From Vibrio algivorus (lineage in GTDB: Bacteria > Pseudomonadota > Gammaproteobacteria > Enterobacterales > Vibrionaceae): DNA of 64,000 nucleotides. The notes under the pieces are model-generated. The model was not told the origin of the DNA, did not search any database, and was given only the letters and a program-made list of their open reading frames with translations. A program made the position numbers and the translations under genes. Where the stretch lies: assembly GCF_002218005.2 (NCBI RefSeq), contig NZ_AP018678.1, positions 1,240,001 to 1,304,000 of the forward strand, given 5' to 3'. The stretch's first letter is position 1. Every line of letters starts with the position of its first letter. Shown here piece after piece: positions 43,223-51,305 of this stretch.

Positions 43223-43249
43223 CTGCCTAATAATAAGCATATTAGGCAA
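43223..43249 (-). terminator. Hairpin between trxC and the MFS gene
   Basis: TGCCTAATA and TATTAGGCA pair around ATAAGCA. The downstream minus-strand sequence (GTTTCC) is not a strong U run, so termination is uncertain. Confidence 0.4.
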
Positions 43250-43276
43250 TCTTTATTGTGGTTTTTAGGCTTTTAA

Positions 43277-43711
43277 CTATTTGATAACAGCTTGGTTTAA
43301 CCATTGTATAAACTGGCTTTTTGGCAATGCACCATTAATAGAGTCGATCATTTTTCCAGACTTGAATACCATAATGGTTGGAATGCTACGTATTTGATAC
43401 TTAGCGGCAATAGTTTGTTGTGATTCGGTATCTACTTTTAAAAACCTGACTTGACCAGTCATTTCTGCTGCAGCATCTTCAAAGATAGGAGCAAAGCCAA
43501 CGCATGGGTTGCACCAAGGTGCCCAAAAATCAATAACAATGGGTAGTTCACTGGTTAATAATGCACTTAAATTTTCAGTTGTAGTATTGATTGGCTTACC
43601 ATCAAACAAAGATGACTGACAACGTCCACAACTCGCTTTATCCGACACTCTGGATTCTGGAACTTTGTTCTTACTTTGACAGTATGGGCAAGCGGTTATA
43701 AATGATGTCAT
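43277..43711 (-). CDS. trxC: Thioredoxin 2 (TrxC) with CNPC redox centre
   Basis: The 144-residue protein has the zinc domain of TrxC, with CPYC and CGRC pairs near residues 8-11 and 28-31, and a thioredoxin domain after it. The active site is WAPWCNPCVGF at about residues 69-79. The E. coli counterpart is WCGPC, so Gly is Asn here; the codon AAC is unambiguous. The cis-Pro in IRSIPTIMVF and a terminal KSQFIQWLNQ are normal. Thioredoxin 2 reduces disulfides and resists oxidative stress. The Asn change may alter redox potential. Located next to fabH2, as I recall from V. cholerae. Confidence 0.93.
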   Translation of the reverse strand: MTSFITACPYCQSKNKVPESRVSDKASCGRCQSSLFDGKPINTTTENLSALLTSELPIVIDFWAPWCNPCVGFAPIFEDAAAEMTGQVRFLKVDTESQQTIAAKYQIRSIPTIMVFKSGKMIDSINGALPKSQFIQWLNQAVIK

Positions 43712-43880
43712 GAAGTACCTCTTTAAGAATATTCTCTTCTACTTATAAAAATGTGACTAGCTGTTTACAAAACAGTTAGTAAGGAAACGCTTAACGTATA
43801 AGTTTTCAAGCAACTATCGTATAATGTTTACAAGTTTGAAATAAACAAAAATAAAACAATAAAATTAATAAGGTATTTTT

Positions 43881-44972
43881 ATGGCTAACGTTTACGCAGA
43901 AATTACAGGGTGGGGAAAATGTCTACCACCTGCTGTTTTAACTAATGACGATTTAAGTACATTTTTGGAAACCTCTGATGAATGGATCCGCTCTCGTACA
44001 GGTATCGAAAGTCGCCGCATTAGCCATGTAGAGACATCCGATCTTGCAACAGTAGCCGCTAAAAATGCCATGCAAGCGGCTGGAATAACAGCCAATGAAG
44101 TTGATTGCATCATTGTTGCGACCTGCTCTCCAGACACCTTGATTCCGAATACTGCGTCAAAAGTGCAAAGTAACCTTGGTATTCAAGCCGCTGCCGCATT
44201 TGATCTAAACGCGGCTTGTACTGGGTTCCTTTACGGTTTAGAAACGGCAACCAGATTAATTCAAGCAGGTAATTACCGTAATGCGATTGTTATTGGTGCA
44301 GAACATTTATCGTTTTATTTAAACTGGACCCAACGAGATACCGCTGTACTGTTTGGCGATGGTGCAGGAGCAGTCGTATTATCTCGACGTGAGCAGGATA
44401 CCCCAGTCGGGCTTCAACAGGCTTCACTAGGCTGTGATGCGGAAGGGCGCGATATTCTTGCTATACCTAAATTTGGTACTGCTATGGACCGTTTTGATCA
44501 AGATAGTGGTCACTGGAGTTTTGATTTTGTCGGGAAAGATATTTTTAAACGTGCGGTAAAAGGAATGAGCGCAGCGACGCAAAACGTACTTGAACGTTCC
44601 GGCCTAACCAAAGAAGAAATAGATTGTGTTGTTCCTCATCAGGCCAATATTCGCATAATCCAAACCTTGTGTGATTTTGCTGGTATCTCTCAAGATAAAG
44701 CCTTCGTGAATATTCAAAAATACGGTAACACTTCCGCAGCGACGATTCCTATCGCTCTATGCGAGGCCGTTGAACAAGGGTTTGTTAAGCCGAATATGAA
44801 TATCCTTGTTGCCGCATTTGGTGCAGGTTTAACATGGGGAGCTGGCATGATTAAGTGGGGCGATAGAGTCACACCAATCGAAGCACAAACAGCGGAATTA
44901 GAGCCTTGTGAAAAAACAGCATTGCAACTTCTACAAGATGCAATCGAACACTGTAAAGCTCACCAAGATTAA
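43881..44972 (+). CDS. Beta-ketoacyl-ACP synthase III homologue FabH2
   Basis: The 363-residue product is a FabH-type condensing enzyme. The catalytic Cys is in LNAACTGFLYGL near residue 113, with His in VPHQANIR near 250 and Asn in KYGNTSAATIP near 280. FabH starts fatty acid synthesis by joining an acyl-CoA with malonyl-ACP; this second vibrio paralogue may prefer different primers. It has about 40 residues more at its C-terminus than the housekeeping FabH, an acidic region with LEPCEKTALQLLQDAIEHC. The other fab genes are not nearby. A terminator follows at 45000-45036. Confidence 0.92.
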   Translation: MANVYAEITGWGKCLPPAVLTNDDLSTFLETSDEWIRSRTGIESRRISHVETSDLATVAAKNAMQAAGITANEVDCIIVATCSPDTLIPNTASKVQSNLGIQAAAAFDLNAACTGFLYGLETATRLIQAGNYRNAIVIGAEHLSFYLNWTQRDTAVLFGDGAGAVVLSRREQDTPVGLQQASLGCDAEGRDILAIPKFGTAMDRFDQDSGHWSFDFVGKDIFKRAVKGMSAATQNVLERSGLTKEEIDCVVPHQANIRIIQTLCDFAGISQDKAFVNIQKYGNTSAATIPIALCEAVEQGFVKPNMNILVAAFGAGLTWGAGMIKWGDRVTPIEAQTAELEPCEKTALQLLQDAIEHCKAHQD

Positions 44973-44999
44973 TTTAGCAATACAAATACATCTCTTGTT

Positions 45000-45036
45000 A
45001 AAACGTCCATCGGAGAAATCCATGGACGTTTTTTAT
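45000..45036 (+). terminator. Terminator after fabH2
   Basis: AAAACGTCCAT and ATGGACGTTTT pair around CGGAGAAATCC, followed by a T run. Confidence 0.93.
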
Positions 45037-45118
45037 GTAACCATCAACATATTTAGTTGTTGCTAAATTAATGGTTACTAATATAATTGAGTGAGATATT
45101 AACCCTCAAGAGGCAATT

Positions 45119-45541
45119 ATGACTATTCCTTGGAGTGCTTTATTCGGTGGGATGTTACTCGGAATTTCTGCAACTATCCTTATGTTATTTAAAGGCAAAG
45201 TGGCAGGCATTAGCGGAATTCTTAATGGTGTAATAACGGCATCAACTGTAGATAAAGGTTGGCGAATTCAATTTATCATTGGTTTGATTACTGGTGGTTT
45301 ATTGACGAACAAGCTTATTCAACCTGATCTCGCAGGTATCCCCACGCATTACTCTAGTTCTATCGTGACTATGCTACTAGCCGGTTTATTAGTTGGTCTT
45401 GGAACCAAACTAGGTAATGGTTGTACTAGCGGTCATGGCATTTGTGGAATGGGGCGCTTTTCTATCCGTTCTACGATAGCCACTCTGACTTTTATGCTAG
45501 TGGCGGTAATCACGGTCTACATTCGATTACATATTTTATAA
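45119..45541 (+). CDS. YeeE/YedE-family membrane protein, first half
   Basis: The 140-residue protein has about four transmembrane segments and the sulfur-transport domain signature GLGTKLGNGCTSGHGICGMG near residues 96-115, in which Cys residues line a thiosulfate or sulfide path. Single-chain YeeE proteins are about 350-400 residues. Here the family is split into two adjacent genes, a known two-gene form, with the second half 10 bases downstream. Both together would form the channel. I expect uptake of thiosulfate or another reduced-sulfur compound, but the substrate is inferred. The ATG follows AAGAGGCAATT. Confidence 0.9.
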   Translation: MTIPWSALFGGMLLGISATILMLFKGKVAGISGILNGVITASTVDKGWRIQFIIGLITGGLLTNKLIQPDLAGIPTHYSSSIVTMLLAGLLVGLGTKLGNGCTSGHGICGMGRFSIRSTIATLTFMLVAVITVYIRLHIL

Positions 45542-45551
45542 GCGAGCGACT

Positions 45552-45998
45552 ATGAAACGTTATTCTTCTATTCCCTTAATTGCTGGTTTGCTTTTTGGTG
45601 CTGGCATGGTGATTTCAGATATGGTCAACCCAATAAAAGTTATCGCCTTCCTTGATGTAGCTGGCGCATGGAAAGTCGATCTGGCTTTTGTTATGGGAGG
45701 GGCATTATTGGTCTTTGCTCCTATGTACCATCTTGTTATTAAACCAAGACAAAGGCCGCTTGATCAAACTGAGTTTTGTATAACCAAGAGTAATGCTGTG
45801 GATCGTAAACTGATCTTTGGAGCAAGTTTATTTGGATTAGGTTGGGGCATTGCAGGGATCTGCCCAGGCCCAGCTTTGGCATCATTATCAACGCTTAACT
45901 TCGGTCTGATTAGTTTTATTGCTGCCATGGTTGTAGGAATGGAGTTAGCCAATAAGCTTCAAAGTAAATTTGAACTAGCCTCAACAACGAATACATAA
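45552..45998 (+). CDS. YeeE/YedE-family membrane protein, second half
   Basis: The 148-residue protein has four predicted transmembrane segments. The signature GLGWGIAGICPGPALAS near residues 98-114 provides the second conserved Cys region of the family. The N-terminal LIAGLLFGAGMVISDMVNPI is the usual start of the second unit. It is translated from an ATG 10 bases after the first half, so the two are an operon; a fusion would give a normal YeeE. Substrate is uncertain, as for the partner. The DUF2789 gene follows by 63 bases. Confidence 0.9.
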   Translation: MKRYSSIPLIAGLLFGAGMVISDMVNPIKVIAFLDVAGAWKVDLAFVMGGALLVFAPMYHLVIKPRQRPLDQTEFCITKSNAVDRKLIFGASLFGLGWGIAGICPGPALASLSTLNFGLISFIAAMVVGMELANKLQSKFELASTTNT

Positions 45999-46061
45999 GA
46001 TTGTTTTTGACATATGTTCTATGCTTTTAACAATCGGATTATAAAAAAGAGAGGTGGTAAT

Positions 46062-46310
46062 ATGGAAATGCATCGTCACTCGCTAGAAACGCTATTTGAG
46101 CAACTTGGTTTGGCAAGTTCAAATGAAGATATTGAAGCCTTTATTGCTCAACATGCCGCTCAATTGGACCACTCACAACCTTTACATCGAGCGCCGTTTT
46201 GGACTCCTTCGCAGTCAAATTTTATTAAAGAGGCTAAGAAAGAAGATGCTGATTGGGTAGAGGTAGTTGATCAACTTGATACACTTTTTCGGGCTCAATC
46301 TACTCATTAA
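46062..46310 (+). CDS. DUF2789 family protein
   Basis: The 82-residue product has the DUF2789 pattern: METHRHSLETLF-like N-terminus (here MEMHRHSLETLFEQLGLA), RAPFWTPSQSNFIKEA near residues 48-63 and ADWVEVVDQLDTLF near 68-81. Function is unknown. I set the start at ATG 46062, because GAGGTGG stands just upstream. An earlier in-frame ATG at 46014 adds 16 residues without a ribosome-binding site. It follows the YeeE/YedE pair on the same strand and may be co-transcribed. It ends 13 bases from the convergent pxpA gene. Confidence 0.85.
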   Translation: MEMHRHSLETLFEQLGLASSNEDIEAFIAQHAAQLDHSQPLHRAPFWTPSQSNFIKEAKKEDADWVEVVDQLDTLFRAQSTH

Positions 46311-46322
46311 TTTCAACCGCTC

Positions 46323-47078
46323 TTAAACAATAGGTTGAGTAAGTGCGGTATAAATTCGCTTAACCACAGCGATCGATTCCTCATTATCACCGTGAACACA
46401 AAGGGTGTCCGCTTGTAATTCGAGAGTATGCCCTTTAATAGTGGTGACCGTACCGAAATTTGCCAATTGCATCGCTTGGTAGAAAATATCCTCCGCATTT
46501 TGGTGTACGGCATTGGGCTTATTTCGAGGTACTAACGAACCATCATCTTTATAAGCTCGGTCAGCAAAAGCTTCAAAAAGCAACGGTACATTATACTCAT
46601 CGGCAATATCTAAGTAGGCAGTATTATCCTTCTTGGCTAATACCATTAATGGTAGTCCTGTAGGCATTACTGCCTGCACAATCGCTTCAAAAACCTCAAG
46701 ATCCTCCATCATATCGTTATATAAAGCACCATGAGGCTTCACATAATCAACTTGCGTATCATAAAACGAGGCAAGGCTTTGAATAGCACCAATTTGGTAA
46801 CTAATGAGATGGGAAATTTGTTCTGCTGTGTGCGCAATAGAGCGTCGACCAAAACCTAATAAATCTTGATAAGAAGGGTGGGCTCCGATACTGACATCAT
46901 GTTTAACGGCTAATTGAATCGTTTTTGCCATAGTGTCAGGGTCAGAAGCATGAAAGCCACAAGCAATGTTGGCCATATGAACATAAGGAATGATGGTTTC
47001 ATCTTCCCCCATCGTCCAATGACCAAAGCTTTCTCCCATATCACAATTGAGTTTTAATTTTGCCGATTCAAGTGTCAT
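46323..47078 (-). CDS. pxpA: 5-oxoprolinase subunit PxpA (LamB/YcsF family)
   Basis: PxpA is one of three subunits of prokaryotic 5-oxoprolinase, which opens 5-oxoproline to glutamate with ATP. The 251-residue product has the family start KLKLNCDMGESFGHWTMGED (near residues 6-25), HMANIACGFHASDPDTM, GAHPSYQDLLGFGRR and DYVKPHGALYND. The usual partners pxpB and pxpC are not next to it. The start is set at ATG 47078 (MTLESAKLKL). The open frame begins 18 codons earlier, but those residues are not family-like and no ribosome-binding site is seen at either. It is divergent from galE. Confidence 0.9.
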   Translation of the reverse strand: MTLESAKLKLNCDMGESFGHWTMGEDETIIPYVHMANIACGFHASDPDTMAKTIQLAVKHDVSIGAHPSYQDLLGFGRRSIAHTAEQISHLISYQIGAIQSLASFYDTQVDYVKPHGALYNDMMEDLEVFEAIVQAVMPTGLPLMVLAKKDNTAYLDIADEYNVPLLFEAFADRAYKDDGSLVPRNKPNAVHQNAEDIFYQAMQLANFGTVTTIKGHTLELQADTLCVHGDNEESIAVVKRIYTALTQPIV

Positions 47079-47206
47079 TTTTGTGCACCAATCATAGTCT
47101 ATTATGTATATTTGAGATTTTAATATTGACACCCCAAGGGTATATCTACAAGTCGCAATGTTGTAAGGTTAGATCCAAGTAATAATTTGTTGATATAGAG
47201 GCTTTT

Positions 47207-48223
47207 ATGTTTGTTTTAGTTACCGGTGGAATGGGTTATATAGGCAGTCACACTTGTATTCAAATGATTGAAGCAGGGATGACACCAATCATTTTTGATA
47301 ACTTATATAATAGCAAGTCAACCGTACTCGATCGCATTGAAAAAGTATCAGGCGTTCGCCCAATTTTTGTTGAAGGTGACATCCGCGACAAGCAAGCACT
47401 AAGCCACGTTTTGAATCAATATAATATTGAATCGGTCATTCATTTTGCTGGTTTAAAAGCTGTCGGTGAATCCGTTGAAAAACCATTAGAGTATTACGAC
47501 ACCAATGTCCATGGTACTTTAGTTCTTGTTGATGCGATGCGTGAAGCCGGCATTAAATCGTTAATTTTCAGCTCTTCGGCCACGGTATATGGTGATCCTG
47601 ATTCGGTACCAATTTTAGAAAGCTTCCCAACCAGCGCGACTAACCCTTATGGCCGCAGTAAATTAATTGTAGAAGAATGCTTAACAGACTTCCAAAAAGC
47701 GAACCCAGATTGGAGTGTTACTTTATTACGTTATTTCAATCCAGTCGGCTCTCACCCATCAGGTGAGCTAGGGGAAGATCCTCAAGGTATTCCAAACAAC
47801 TTGATGCCTTTTGTTTCTCAAGTCGCGGTAGGTCGTCGCGAATTCTTATCTGTATTTGGTGGCGATTACCCAACTCCTGATGGTACTGGTGTTCGTGATT
47901 ATATCCATGTGATGGATTTGTCAGATGGCCACCTAGCAGCGCTTAAACATGTAGGTCGCAAACAAGGTCTTCATATTTATAATCTAGGTACAGGTAAGGG
48001 CAATAGCGTGTTAGAAATGGTTAGCGCGTTCGAAAAATCATCTGGCAAGAAAGTCCCTTATAAAATTGTTGACCGCCGTCCTGGTGATATTGCTGAGTGT
48101 TGGGCAGATCCTGCTAAAGCAAAAGCCGATTTACATTGGAAGGCCACACGCTCATTAGAGCAAATGACGGCAGATACTTGGCGTTGGCAATCTAATAACC
48201 CACAAGGCTATCCTGAATCATAA
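47207..48223 (+). CDS. galE: UDP-glucose 4-epimerase
   Basis: GalE interconverts UDP-glucose and UDP-galactose with a tightly bound NAD. The 338-residue product equals E. coli GalE (338). The Rossmann motif is VTGGMGYIGSHT near residues 4-15, with the catalytic pair Ser in SSSATVYGD (about 122-130) and Tyr-x3-Lys in NPYGRSKLIVEE (about 147-158). NLGTGKGNSVLEM and RRPGDIAECWADP near the end are also standard. No galT, galK or galM is adjacent. The start ATG has GAGGC 5 bases before it. A terminator at 48237-48268 follows. Confidence 0.96.
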   Translation: MFVLVTGGMGYIGSHTCIQMIEAGMTPIIFDNLYNSKSTVLDRIEKVSGVRPIFVEGDIRDKQALSHVLNQYNIESVIHFAGLKAVGESVEKPLEYYDTNVHGTLVLVDAMREAGIKSLIFSSSATVYGDPDSVPILESFPTSATNPYGRSKLIVEECLTDFQKANPDWSVTLLRYFNPVGSHPSGELGEDPQGIPNNLMPFVSQVAVGRREFLSVFGGDYPTPDGTGVRDYIHVMDLSDGHLAALKHVGRKQGLHIYNLGTGKGNSVLEMVSAFEKSSGKKVPYKIVDRRPGDIAECWADPAKAKADLHWKATRSLEQMTADTWRWQSNNPQGYPES

Positions 48224-48236
48224 GTAATAAATAATG

Positions 48237-48268
48237 AAAGAGAGCAATGTTAAGTTGCTCTTTTTTTT
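48237..48268 (+). terminator. Terminator after galE
   Basis: AAAGAGAGCAA and TTGCTCTTTTTTTT form a stem around TGTTAAG, 14 bases after the galE stop, with a run of eight T residues. Confidence 0.88.
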
Positions 48269-48394
48269 AACACAAAACATTGCTTTGATCGCAAAAACAA
48301 ACTATTCACTACATTTTCATAACAAACATGGTTATAATTCCCTCGATTTTTACTTTAGGGCTACTATTAAGTCTACTTAAATCAGGGGAAAAAC

Positions 48395-48478
48395 ATGTCA
48401 TTATCACTAGGTCTGATCATTGCTTTTATTGTTGCAAGCGCAGTAATGGTAAAGCATGAAATGTCTAATCAATCATAA
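48395..48478 (+). CDS. Small membrane protein of 27 residues
   Basis: A short frame starts at ATG 48395 and encodes MSLSLGLIIAFIVASAVMV, then KHEMSNQS. It is a single membrane helix with a charged C-terminal tail. GGGGA stands 6-10 bases before the ATG. A hairpin terminator (48537-48562) follows 58 bases after the stop, and the galE terminator lies upstream. The frame is therefore the only content of what looks like its own small transcription unit. I do not recognise it; such peptides often modulate a membrane complex. An alternative is that the RNA itself is the product. Confidence 0.5.
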   Translation: MSLSLGLIIAFIVASAVMVKHEMSNQS

Positions 48479-48536
48479 TTATTTACATAATCTTTAATAA
48501 AACTTTTTAATGTAAATTGATTTGATTAACTCAATA

Positions 48537-48562
48537 AAAGTCAGCGATTGCTGGCTTTTTTT
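48537..48562 (+). terminator. Terminator after the 27-residue ORF
   Basis: AAAGTCAGC and GCTGGCTTT pair around GATT, with one T-G pair, followed by a T run. Confidence 0.85.
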
Positions 48563-48668
48563 CATTTAAAGCCTAATTAACATCAGATTTGGATAACGAG
48601 AGCTATTCAACACCGACCTGTTAACACCTAACGACGTTAAATCACCGTAATAGACCAGTTAAAGAAAC

Positions 48669-48703
48669 AAAAAGACTCCTATAAAAATAGGAGTCTTTAT
48701 TTT
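48669..48703. terminator. Symmetrical terminator, probably for the heme receptor gene
   Basis: AAAAGACTCCTAT and ATAGGAGTCTTTA form a stem around a short A-rich loop. The minus-strand U run (CTTTTTG) is better than the plus-strand one, so it most likely stops the transcript of 48880-51066 after it crosses the repeat at 48719-48856. Confidence 0.75.
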
Positions 48704-48718
48704 AGTTAGCTTTTAACT

Positions 48719-48856
48719 TATACCCAAAGTAATTGAAGTTACAGTGAGGCGACACCTGAATGAGGCCTCATGAGCATAGCTCGCCTATGACTTTCAAAGA
48801 GATAGGGGGCGAATGAACGCCGGCAATAAGCTACTGCTTCAAATACGACGGGTATA
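48719..48856 (+). repeat. TATACCCAAAGT-family repeat, longest copy here
   Basis: The element starts TATACCCAAAGTAATTGAAG and TTACAGTGAGGCGACAC, passes through AATGAGGCCTCATGAGCATA and GGCGAATGAACGCCGG, and ends TGCTTCAAATACGACGGGTATA. It is 138 bases and belongs to the same family as 35749-35866, 55846-55963 and 58167-58290. It lies between the heme receptor gene and its probable terminator. Confidence 0.9.
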
Positions 48857-48879
48857 ACTCAACAGATGTCACTAGGAAC

Positions 48880-51066
48880 TTAAAATTGGTAATCTAAACT
48901 TACGCCCCAGTTACGACCTGGTTGAGTATAAAAATCAACATTCTTTGATCCCGGCGTATTACCACGTTCTAGATCAGAATAATGCCAATATTTCTTATCA
49001 AAAGCATTAAATAAACCTGCACGAAGGGTTAAGTCATTAATAGGGCGGTAATACGCTGTTAAATCCACTAATGTATAGCCCGGTGCATCTTTGTATTCAT
49101 CACTCGACCAATCATCTTTACTCGCGGCCATCGTAACGTTAAGTAACCCACCAAATACTGAGTTAAGGCTATCATAACCTAGACCAACATTACCGGTTAG
49201 CGGCGCCACAGAATCAAGGTGTTCACCAGTGTCTTTATCTCGGCCTTCGGCATAAGCGACAGAAATCTTCGAGTAAAAACCTTGTGGTGCACCGAATGCG
49301 GTATCTAACATTGTTGTCGATGAAAATTCTGCACCGTAAATCTCAGCTTTATTAATATTTTCTTTACTATATCTATCTTTACCACTACTTGCGTCAGTGC
49401 CAAGGTTAGTATCACTAATAAAGTCAGAGTAATCATTATAAAAGCCGACTATTTCAAAACGTGTACTTTCACTACGACCACGGAAACCCGCTTCATAAGA
49501 AATGCTCTTTTCTGGTTTTAAGTCTGGATTAGGCTCAACAATCGCGCCTTGATTATAAAAATAGTAAAGATCATAAACAGTAGGGGCTTTAAAACCTTGG
49601 CTTATTTGAGCAAAGCCACTGAACCCATCACTAAAGTGATATACCGAACCTAATTTACCCGTCACAGCATCACTATCACTGTCTGGGTAATCGGTCGCAA
49701 ATCCATCATCGCTTTCAGGTTCGGTTTTAAACGAATCATAACGAATACCGGCAGTTAGGATTAAGCGTTCTTGTAAAAAGAAAGCTTGGTCTTGGAAATA
49801 AATACCCCACTTGGTCAGGGTTGCATCTGGCATTCCCGTGCTACCTGGTCCAACGGTACCTAAATCATATTTATAGTCGGTATTATCCAATTCAAACTTA
49901 TCGTGAATAAAAGAGGCGCCATAAGTAAATTGGTGATAATGACTATTAAATTCAACCAGTTTATCGAATTGAGAATCAAACTGAACACTTTTATCGGTAG
50001 CATCACGCTCACGCATTCGCTCACCACTACCCATCATTCCAGTGGTAGTGTCATAGTTCTTACTTAAAGAGTCACTTTGTTGATAATTAAGCGACCAATT
50101 TAAGCTATCTGCAATCGCTGCATCCATTAGCCATTCATGATTAAAACCAACTCGTAATCTCTCGGATTGATCTTCATTGTAATTATTGGCATACGTGATT
50201 ACAGGACCCATACCTGGGAATGAAATAGAGTAACCATCGTATGACAATTCATCTTCATCGTAATTTCTCAGGTAGTACTCTAATGATACACCAATACGGT
50301 GAGCTTCATTCACTTGATAATAAGCTTTAGCAAGTAGGTTGCTAATATCTTTATCAGCAGGATCAGCTTGGCCGCGCCCAAAACCAGATACATCATCACC
50401 ATCAGAATATGTTTCGGTTTCTTGACCATCAGCATAAGTCAACATAAGTAGCGTTTCTAAATCACCATATCGCATCGCCCATGTAAGGGTATTTTTAAAT
50501 GTTTCATCAGCTGAAGTATATGAAGACTTAAGACCAAAACGATTTTCATCACCTTCTGTTACTAAAACATCTGAAGGATCTTTGGTTTTAAAGAGTACTG
50601 CACCGCCTAATGCATCAGAACCATAAAGGGTAGAGGAAGGACCTTTATTCACCTCTATGGCACTTAAAGTATCAACTTCTATATTGTTAGGGTAGGAGCG
50701 TTGTTCTGTTGCTCCTGGGTTATACGGAACAGGTTGTTCAACACCATCAACCATTACTTTAATACGTGAATCTTCCATTCCTCGAATGTTATATCCAGAA
50801 ATACCAAATCGACCCGTCCCTTCAGCATCAACCCCTGGGGTATATTTTAATGCTTGCTGTGGATCGGTTGCCATTTGATTATCGATATCATTTGACGAAA
50901 CCGTTTCAACTGAAGCAGATACATCTTTGATGTCTTGCTCAGTTCGAGTTGCCGAAACGACCACTTCTTGGAGAGAAGTTAATTCTTGTGCCGCATAAGC
51001 TGCTGGAGTTAAAGTGGAAGCAATCGTAATCGCAAGTAATGTTGGTTTTAATTTATGGGTGTACAT
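48880..51066 (-). CDS. hupA: TonB-dependent heme/hemoglobin outer-membrane receptor (HupA/HutA type)
   Basis: The 728-residue protein is a gated outer-membrane porin for heme. Order of parts: signal peptide (1-25, ending AAYAAQ); TonB box EVVVSAT near 34; plug (40-160) with DPQQALKYTPGVDAEGTG and GPSSTLYGSDALGGAV; then a 22-strand barrel ending in an aromatic residue (GVSLDYQF). The heme-receptor blocks FKAP near residue 490 and NPDL near 510 are visible. The spacer between them contains no His, although a His lies there in some known receptors. It has an excellent Fur box at 51118-51136 and is divergent from a LysR gene, as in V. vulnificus hupA/hupR. HutA is the alternative name. It probably works with TonB1 and HutBCD encoded at 29.6-34.4 kb. 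Confidence 0.88.
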   Translation of the reverse strand: MYTHKLKPTLLAITIASTLTPAAYAAQELTSLQEVVVSATRTEQDIKDVSASVETVSSNDIDNQMATDPQQALKYTPGVDAEGTGRFGISGYNIRGMEDSRIKVMVDGVEQPVPYNPGATEQRSYPNNIEVDTLSAIEVNKGPSSTLYGSDALGGAVLFKTKDPSDVLVTEGDENRFGLKSSYTSADETFKNTLTWAMRYGDLETLLMLTYADGQETETYSDGDDVSGFGRGQADPADKDISNLLAKAYYQVNEAHRIGVSLEYYLRNYDEDELSYDGYSISFPGMGPVITYANNYNEDQSERLRVGFNHEWLMDAAIADSLNWSLNYQQSDSLSKNYDTTTGMMGSGERMRERDATDKSVQFDSQFDKLVEFNSHYHQFTYGASFIHDKFELDNTDYKYDLGTVGPGSTGMPDATLTKWGIYFQDQAFFLQERLILTAGIRYDSFKTEPESDDGFATDYPDSDSDAVTGKLGSVYHFSDGFSGFAQISQGFKAPTVYDLYYFYNQGAIVEPNPDLKPEKSISYEAGFRGRSESTRFEIVGFYNDYSDFISDTNLGTDASSGKDRYSKENINKAEIYGAEFSSTTMLDTAFGAPQGFYSKISVAYAEGRDKDTGEHLDSVAPLTGNVGLGYDSLNSVFGGLLNVTMAASKDDWSSDEYKDAPGYTLVDLTAYYRPINDLTLRAGLFNAFDKKYWHYSDLERGNTPGSKNVDFYTQPGRNWGVSLDYQF

Positions 51067-51117
51067 ATAGTTATTCCATTCCCTATGTTAGTTTTCGAAT
51101 ACATTCTAATAAATAAG

Positions 51118-51136
51118 AATGATAATAACTATCATT
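51118..51136 (-). promoter_or_regulatory. Fur box upstream of the heme receptor gene
   Basis: AATGATAATAACTATCATT is a 19-base near-perfect palindrome matching the Fur consensus GATAATGATAATCATTATC closely. It lies about 52 bases upstream of the receptor start, in the 239-base divergent region shared with the LysR gene. Iron-dependent repression by Fur is expected. Confidence 0.88.
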
Positions 51137-51305
51137 TGTATTGCTTATTTTAACCAAATTATTACATGAAGTGACATAAAGCTAACAAAAGCCATTGAAA
51201 AACAACAAATTATACTGAGTATAAAAAGTTCACTTATAAGTCATACAGTTACATTAATTGTGATTAACTTCACATTTAAGTGGGTTAAAAATAAGGAAAA
51301 ATGAT

